Source of the DNA: Flavobacterium piscisymbiosum
Lineage (GTDB): Bacteria > Bacteroidota > Bacteroidia > Flavobacteriales > Flavobacteriaceae
Direction: 5' to 3'
Assembly: GCF_020905295.1 (NCBI RefSeq)
Contig: NZ_JAJJMM010000001.1
Coordinates: 1,922,001 to 1,986,000 of the forward strand
DNA: 64,000 nucleotides
Of this stretch, positions 60,595 to 64,000 are shown piece after piece (within the stretch, counting starts at the first letter, position 1; every line of letters starts with the position of its first letter). The notes beneath the pieces are model-generated. The model was not told the origin of the DNA, made no database searches, and was given only the letters and a program-made list of their open reading frames with translations. A program made the translations under genes and the position numbers.

Positions 60595-61388
60595 TGAGTG
60601 CAGTTTATAGTGTAAAAGAAATTTATATCTACCCGATAAAAAGTTTGGCAGGAATTAGTTGCCAGCAAGCTTTAGCAGAAGAAATGGGATTCGAAAACGA
60701 TCGCAGATGGATGTTGATTGATGCAGATAATCAAATGATAACGCAGAGAGAACATCGCATTATGAGTCAGTTTTATCCACAGATTTCAGACGGAAAAGTT
60801 AGCATTACTTTTCAGGATCAAAAGCATGAATTCTCTATTCATGAACATTTAGATAATTCGATAAAAGTGAATGTTTGGGACGATAAAAGCGAAGTTATAG
60901 AAGTGAATCGATCAACTTCAAAATGGTTTAGCGAACATTTGGGTTTTGAATGTAAATTGGTTAAAATCATCAAAAACGGAGATCGCAAACATGAAAATTC
61001 AAAATTAAAAGAAACTTTCAATGTAAGTCTTGCTGATGGTTATCCGTATTTAATGATAGGAAGTCAAAGCTTAGATTTTCTAAATGAAAAATTAACAGAT
61101 AAAATTACTGTTTTAAGATTTCGCCCTAACATCGTAATAAGCAGCCAGAATCCTCATGAAGAAGATGATTTTACGACTTTTAAAATTGCAGAAGTTCAAT
61201 TTAAAAATATAAAACCATGCGGAAGATGTATTATGGTAAATAATGATCCTGAAAATGGTAAATTAAAAAAAGAACCGCTCAAAACCTTAAGTAAATATCG
61301 AGTGGTCGATAATTCTGTTTTATTCGGGACAAATATTGTGAGTTTAAATTCAGGAATTATTAGTGTAGGCGATGAGATTGTATTTTAA
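60594..61388 (+). CDS. MOSC domain protein (molybdenum cofactor sulfurase-like)
   Basis: A 264-residue protein with an N-terminal MOSC beta-barrel (IYIYPIKSLAGISCQQALAE, FENDRRWMLID) and a C-terminal MOSC domain (FRPNIVISSQNPHEEDDFTT, IKPCGRCIMVNNDPENGKLK). The conserved Cys in KPCGRC is the sulfur-carrying residue of the family. It resembles the YcbX/mARC group, which handles reduction of N-hydroxylated bases or sulfur transfer to the molybdenum cofactor. It is coupled to aat by a 1-bp overlap and its 3' end overlaps convergent thiF by 4 bp. Confidence 0.9.
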   Translation: MSAVYSVKEIYIYPIKSLAGISCQQALAEEMGFENDRRWMLIDADNQMITQREHRIMSQFYPQISDGKVSITFQDQKHEFSIHEHLDNSIKVNVWDDKSEVIEVNRSTSKWFSEHLGFECKLVKIIKNGDRKHENSKLKETFNVSLADGYPYLMIGSQSLDFLNEKLTDKITVLRFRPNIVISSQNPHEEDDFTTFKIAEVQFKNIKPCGRCIMVNNDPENGKLKKEPLKTLSKYRVVDNSVLFGTNIVSLNSGIISVGDEIVF

Positions 61389-62095
61389 AAATTCAGTTTT
61401 GTAAAGTTCCAATTGGTTGTATTAAAAAGTACTAACTCGTTTTTTAAAGTAGGTAATTCCAAAATCAATTTTAAGGTTTCGTGCGCCATCATAGTTCCAA
61501 TAATTCCCGGAAGAGTTCCTAAAACGCCATTCAAATTACAATTCGGAACATCTTTTGGATCCGGCATTTCAGGAAATAAATCGCGTAAATTTTTACTTCC
61601 GTTGTGATTGAAAACCGCAACTTGACCTTCAAATTTTAGAATACTTCCGTAAACCAATGGTTTTTGTAAAGCAACACAAGTGTCATTTACCAGATAACGC
61701 GTTGCAAAATTGTCCGAACCATCTACAACAATATCATAGTGCTGAATTATTTTTTCAGCATTTTCAGCATTTAGTTTTTCTCTAATTGCAATTACTTCGA
61801 TCAGCGGATTTAGTTTTGAAACCACTTCTTTGGCAACAACCGATTTTTCCTGACCAATTTCATTTTCAGTATATAAAATCTGACGATGCAAATTGTGAAT
61901 TTCAATAGTGTCAAAATCCATAATTCCGATACAACCAACTCCTGCAGTCGAAATATATTGCAAAATAGGGCATCCTAAACCTCCTGCACCAATAACTAAT
62001 GCCTTTGCTTTTTTTAGTTTTTCCTGACCTTCATCACCAATTTCGGGTAATATAGTTTGTCTGTTGTAACGAAGGAATTCTTGTATAATACTCAT
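61385..62095 (-). CDS. thiF: HesA/MoeB/ThiF family adenylyltransferase, probably ThiF
   Basis: A 236-residue E1-like enzyme that would adenylate the C-terminal glycine of a ThiS-type sulfur carrier in thiazole biosynthesis. Rossmann motif ALVIGAGGLGCPILQYISTA, catalytic DFDTIEIHNLHRQILYTENE (with the Arg), and DGSDNFATRYLVNDTCV are intact. The second Cys pair of a MoeB zinc site is not seen. The gene follows thiH by 76 bp (repeat-filled) in the leftward thiamin group, so ThiF is favoured over MoeB. Confidence 0.88.
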   Translation of the reverse strand: MSIIQEFLRYNRQTILPEIGDEGQEKLKKAKALVIGAGGLGCPILQYISTAGVGCIGIMDFDTIEIHNLHRQILYTENEIGQEKSVVAKEVVSKLNPLIEVIAIREKLNAENAEKIIQHYDIVVDGSDNFATRYLVNDTCVALQKPLVYGSILKFEGQVAVFNHNGSKNLRDLFPEMPDPKDVPNCNLNGVLGTLPGIIGTMMAHETLKLILELPTLKNELVLFNTTNWNFTKLNF

Positions 62096-62100
62096 TTGGG

Positions 62101-62166
62101 GATTTTAGATTTTAGATTGTTGATTTTAGATTTTTGGAATTTGGAATTTGGAATTTATTTTTTGGA
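62101..62166. repeat. Repeat tract between thiH and thiF
   Basis: This spacer consists of TTAGATTTTAGATTGTTGAT-like units followed by GGAATTTGGAATTTGGAATT direct repeats. The inverse of the first part occurs at 44809-44843 beside ahcY. It shows no coding potential. Confidence 0.6.
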
Positions 62167-62171
62167 ATTTT

Positions 62172-63284
62172 CTAGCTATAACTTTTATCCCAATCTTTCC
62201 AAACAGGTTCGTAACCTGAATTTGTTATGATTTGTGCAATTTCTTTTGCGGAGCGTTCATCGCTGATTTCAAATTGTTCCAGAGATTGCAGATCAACGAC
62301 ATAACCTCCGGGATTTGTTTTAGAACCGGCACTCATACTTGTAACACCAATTGGGATAATGTTGTTTCTGAATTTTTCATTTTCTCGGGTCGAAATTGAG
62401 ATTTCCAGATCTTCATTCCACAAACGATAAGCACAAATCAATTGTGTCAAATCTTTATCATCCATAATAAAATTAGGTTCGATAATGCCTTCGGCAGGAC
62501 GTAATCTTGGGAAAGAAACGGAATATTTAGTTTGCCAGTATTTCTTTTGAAGGTAATCGAGATGCAGTGCATTAAAAAAGCTATCGGTTCGCCAATCTTC
62601 CAAACCTAATAAAACGCCTAAACCTATCTTATGAATTCCTGCAGTTCCAATTCGATCAGGAGTTTCCAGTCTGTAATCGAAATTTGATTTTTTGCCTTTA
62701 GTATGGTATTTTTTGTAAACTTCCTGATGATACGTTTCCTGATACACTAAAACGGAATACACGCCAGCTTCGTGCAAACGCTCATAATCTTCGGTAGAAA
62801 GTGGCTGAACTTCTACAGAAATAATCGAAAACTCCTTGCTTATTAACGCAATTGCATTCAGGAAATAATTAATGTTTACAGTATAATTTGCTTCGCCCGT
62901 AACCAATAAAACGTGATCGAAACCAACATCTTTCAAAGCTTCAACTTCAAGTTTTATTTCAGCATCAGAAAGAGTTTTTCGTTTGATTTTATTGTCTAAA
63001 CTAAAGCCGCAATAGGTACAAATGTTTTGGCATTCGTTGCTGAGATAAAGCGGTGCATACATTTGGATGGTTTTTCCAAAACGTTTCTTAGTGATTTCGT
63101 GGCATTCCTGTGCCATTTGCTCCAGATAATTTTGTGCAACGGGAGAAATCAGAACCAAAAAGTCATTGAGATTGCGTTTGGTTTTTGCCAAGGAGCGTTC
63201 TACATCTTTTGCTGATGTTTTGTATATTTTAGATTGAATATTATCCCAATTATATTGCTCAAATATTGCTTTAAATGTTTTCAT
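62172..63284 (-). CDS. thiH: 2-iminoacetate synthase (tyrosine lyase) ThiH
   Basis: A 370-residue radical SAM enzyme that cleaves tyrosine to dehydroglycine (2-iminoacetate) for thiazole formation. The 4Fe-4S motif is SNECQNICTYCGFSLDNK (C-x3-C-x2-C, near residue 88), preceded by the family segment RFGKTIQMYAPLYLSN. LLVTGEANYTVNINYFL, VEVQPLSTEDYERL and SFPRLRPAEG are typical of ThiH. It lies between a GxxExxY gene and thiF; thiG, the usual neighbour, is cut off at the right edge of the window beyond the inserted gene. Confidence 0.94.
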   Translation of the reverse strand: MKTFKAIFEQYNWDNIQSKIYKTSAKDVERSLAKTKRNLNDFLVLISPVAQNYLEQMAQECHEITKKRFGKTIQMYAPLYLSNECQNICTYCGFSLDNKIKRKTLSDAEIKLEVEALKDVGFDHVLLVTGEANYTVNINYFLNAIALISKEFSIISVEVQPLSTEDYERLHEAGVYSVLVYQETYHQEVYKKYHTKGKKSNFDYRLETPDRIGTAGIHKIGLGVLLGLEDWRTDSFFNALHLDYLQKKYWQTKYSVSFPRLRPAEGIIEPNFIMDDKDLTQLICAYRLWNEDLEISISTRENEKFRNNIIPIGVTSMSAGSKTNPGGYVVDLQSLEQFEISDERSAKEIAQIITNSGYEPVWKDWDKSYS

Positions 63285-63322
63285 TTGGATTTTGGTGTTT
63301 TACCGCAGATTTATCAGATAGA

Positions 63323-63700
63323 TTAGATTTTATTTGCGACTCTATGTATATTATCTAGAATATTTGTGCAATTAAAATTGACTAATAACCCGAGTTTTTT
63401 ATTTGTTAGTTTTAAATAAGTATTTAATTGTTTAAAGTGAATGGATTTCAATTCATCAACAGATTTCAATTCAACAATTACTTTGTCTTCAACCAATAAA
63501 TCTAATCGAAAAGTGATATCTAATTCTATGTTATCATATTTAACGGGTAGATTAACTTGTTTGATGGTGTTTAATCCATCCTTATTTAATTGATAATATA
63601 AAGCGCTTTCGTAAATTGATTCTAATAATCCGGGACCTAAAGTATTGTAAACTGTAAAAATAGCACCTCGTATTTTATATGAAATTTCATTTTCGGACAT
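63323..63700 (-). CDS. GxxExxY protein (PD-(D/E)XK nuclease-like), inserted in the thiamin operon
   Basis: A 125-residue protein of the GxxExxY family, recognised by the signature TLGPGLLESIYESALYYQL near residues 20-40. A second part, FRLDLLVEDKVIVELKSVDEL, has the D...ExK arrangement of PD-(D/E)XK nucleases (Asp67, Glu and Lys near 76-78). Family members are small, common in Bacteroidetes and of unproven function. Here the gene splits thiG from thiH. It is bracketed by AGATTT-rich repeat words and by a perfect 30-bp inverted repeat on its upstream side, which suggests that the gene arrived as a mobile unit. Confidence 0.82.
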   Translation of the reverse strand: MSENEISYKIRGAIFTVYNTLGPGLLESIYESALYYQLNKDGLNTIKQVNLPVKYDNIELDITFRLDLLVEDKVIVELKSVDELKSIHFKQLNTYLKLTNKKLGLLVNFNCTNILDNIHRVANKI

Positions 63701-63760
63701 AATAGTGATTTTAACTTTAAATCAAATTTAATGAAATTTCCTACTTTTTGTAAAAAAATT

Positions 63761-63846
63761 TCTCGCAGATTTGGCAGATTGAGCAGATTTTTTTTTTTCA
63801 TTTTGTTAAATTTTATAAATCTGCTCAATCTGCCAAATCTGCGAGA
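63761..63846. repeat. Perfect 30-bp inverted repeat between thiG and the GxxExxY gene
   Basis: The left arm (63761-63790) begins TCTCGCAGATTTGGCAGATT and continues GAGCAGATTT. The right arm (63817-63846) is its exact reverse complement, with a 26-nt T-rich loop. Related AGATTT/CTGC words occur at 63303-63322 and 35803-35840. It may end thiG transcripts or be part of a mobile element. Confidence 0.9.
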
Positions 63847-63854
63847 GATTAAAA

Positions 63855-64000
63855 CTAGTCATATAAAAATGATGTCAAAGGACTAGAAGCCACAGCATAA
63901 TTCTGCTGATTTGCAATTCGGGCTTCAAATGCTTTTCGTCCTGCAATAACCGCTTCCTTAAACGCTTCAGCCATTAATTTCGGATTTCCCGCTACAGCAA
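63855..64000 (-). CDS. thiG: Thiazole synthase ThiG, C-terminal end (cut by window edge)
   Basis: The last 48 codons before the TAG stop at 63857-63855 read ...[20 protein letters not shown], then [20 protein letters not shown] and LTSFLYD. The word AVAG.P..MA.AFK.AV.AGR is the conserved C-terminal helix region of ThiG, the thiazole-phosphate synthase that works with ThiS, ThiF and ThiH. The N-terminal part is outside the window. Its stop lies only 9 bp from the perfect 30-bp inverted repeat. Confidence 0.85.
   Translation of the reverse strand, partial: AVAGNPKLMAEAFKEAVIAGRKAFEARIANQQNYAVASSPLTSFLYD

Noticed and set aside
1..64000. Search for tRNA, rRNA, prophage or insertion-sequence genes
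   Set aside because: No tRNA-like or rRNA-like segment, transposase, integrase or phage gene was recognised by eye; a covariance search would be needed to exclude a tRNA fully.

Overview
The window is chromosomal DNA of a Bacteroidetes bacterium of the Flavobacterium type (inference). The sequence signs are: low-GC DNA; the porU-porV and gldJ genes of gliding motility and type IX secretion; a SusC/SusD polysaccharide utilisation locus; promoters of the TAnnTTTG type; a bacterial geranylgeranylglyceryl phosphate synthase; and many short palindromic intergenic repeats. No tRNA, rRNA, CRISPR array, phage or complete insertion sequence was recognised.

Layout. 1-4.3 kb: the start of an M1 aminopeptidase, pyruvate dehydrogenase E2 and E1-alpha, and cytidine deaminase, all leftward. 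4.3-12.7 kb: porV and porU (leftward) diverge from gldJ and murF, so C-terminal-signal peptidase, its outer-membrane partner, a gliding lipoprotein and a cell-wall ligase sit together. 12.8-31.0 kb: a polysaccharide utilisation locus. A membrane-anchored Y_Y_Y/LuxR-type regulator diverges from susC, susD, a glycan-binding lipoprotein, four GH30 hydrolases in two paralogous pairs, a secreted endonuclease/exonuclease/phosphatase-family enzyme and a GH3 beta-glucosidase. The enzyme set points to beta-1,6-glucan such as fungal cell wall or pustulan.

31-38 kb: a transglutaminase-like protein, a regulator with a degenerate Nudix domain, then an alkylation-damage cluster (AlkB, a separate Ada-type zinc domain, a 2OG-Fe(II) oxygenase, and an AraC-methyltransferase Ada protein), interleaved with four copies of a GC-rich palindrome and followed by a three-unit 105-bp tandem repeat. 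38-46 kb: a GNAT enzyme, an SMR efflux pump, a four-gene cluster of unknown function, a patatin with an outer-membrane barrel flanked by two inverted copies of a MITE-like element, and ahcY. 46-49 kb: a phosphopantetheinyl transferase flanked by two copies of another structured repeat, then a truncated globin, a small membrane protein and a Crp/Fnr regulator with an FNR-like operator between regulator and target operon.

49-56 kb: GGGP synthase, PnuC, a NadR-DUF4301 fusion and an ArfB-like rescue factor, then a TPP riboswitch ahead of a TonB-dependent receptor (probable thiamin uptake). 56-64 kb: greA with a leader hairpin, a HIT protein, a histidine kinase, a flavin reductase, DUF3127, aat, a MOSC protein, and the leftward thiamin genes thiG (cut by the window edge), thiH and thiF, with a GxxExxY nuclease-like gene and a perfect 30-bp inverted repeat inserted between thiG and thiH.

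The least explained material is the dense set of short repeat families, several of which form structured elements that flank or interrupt genes. Domain calls come from reading motifs in the translated sequence; no database search was run.
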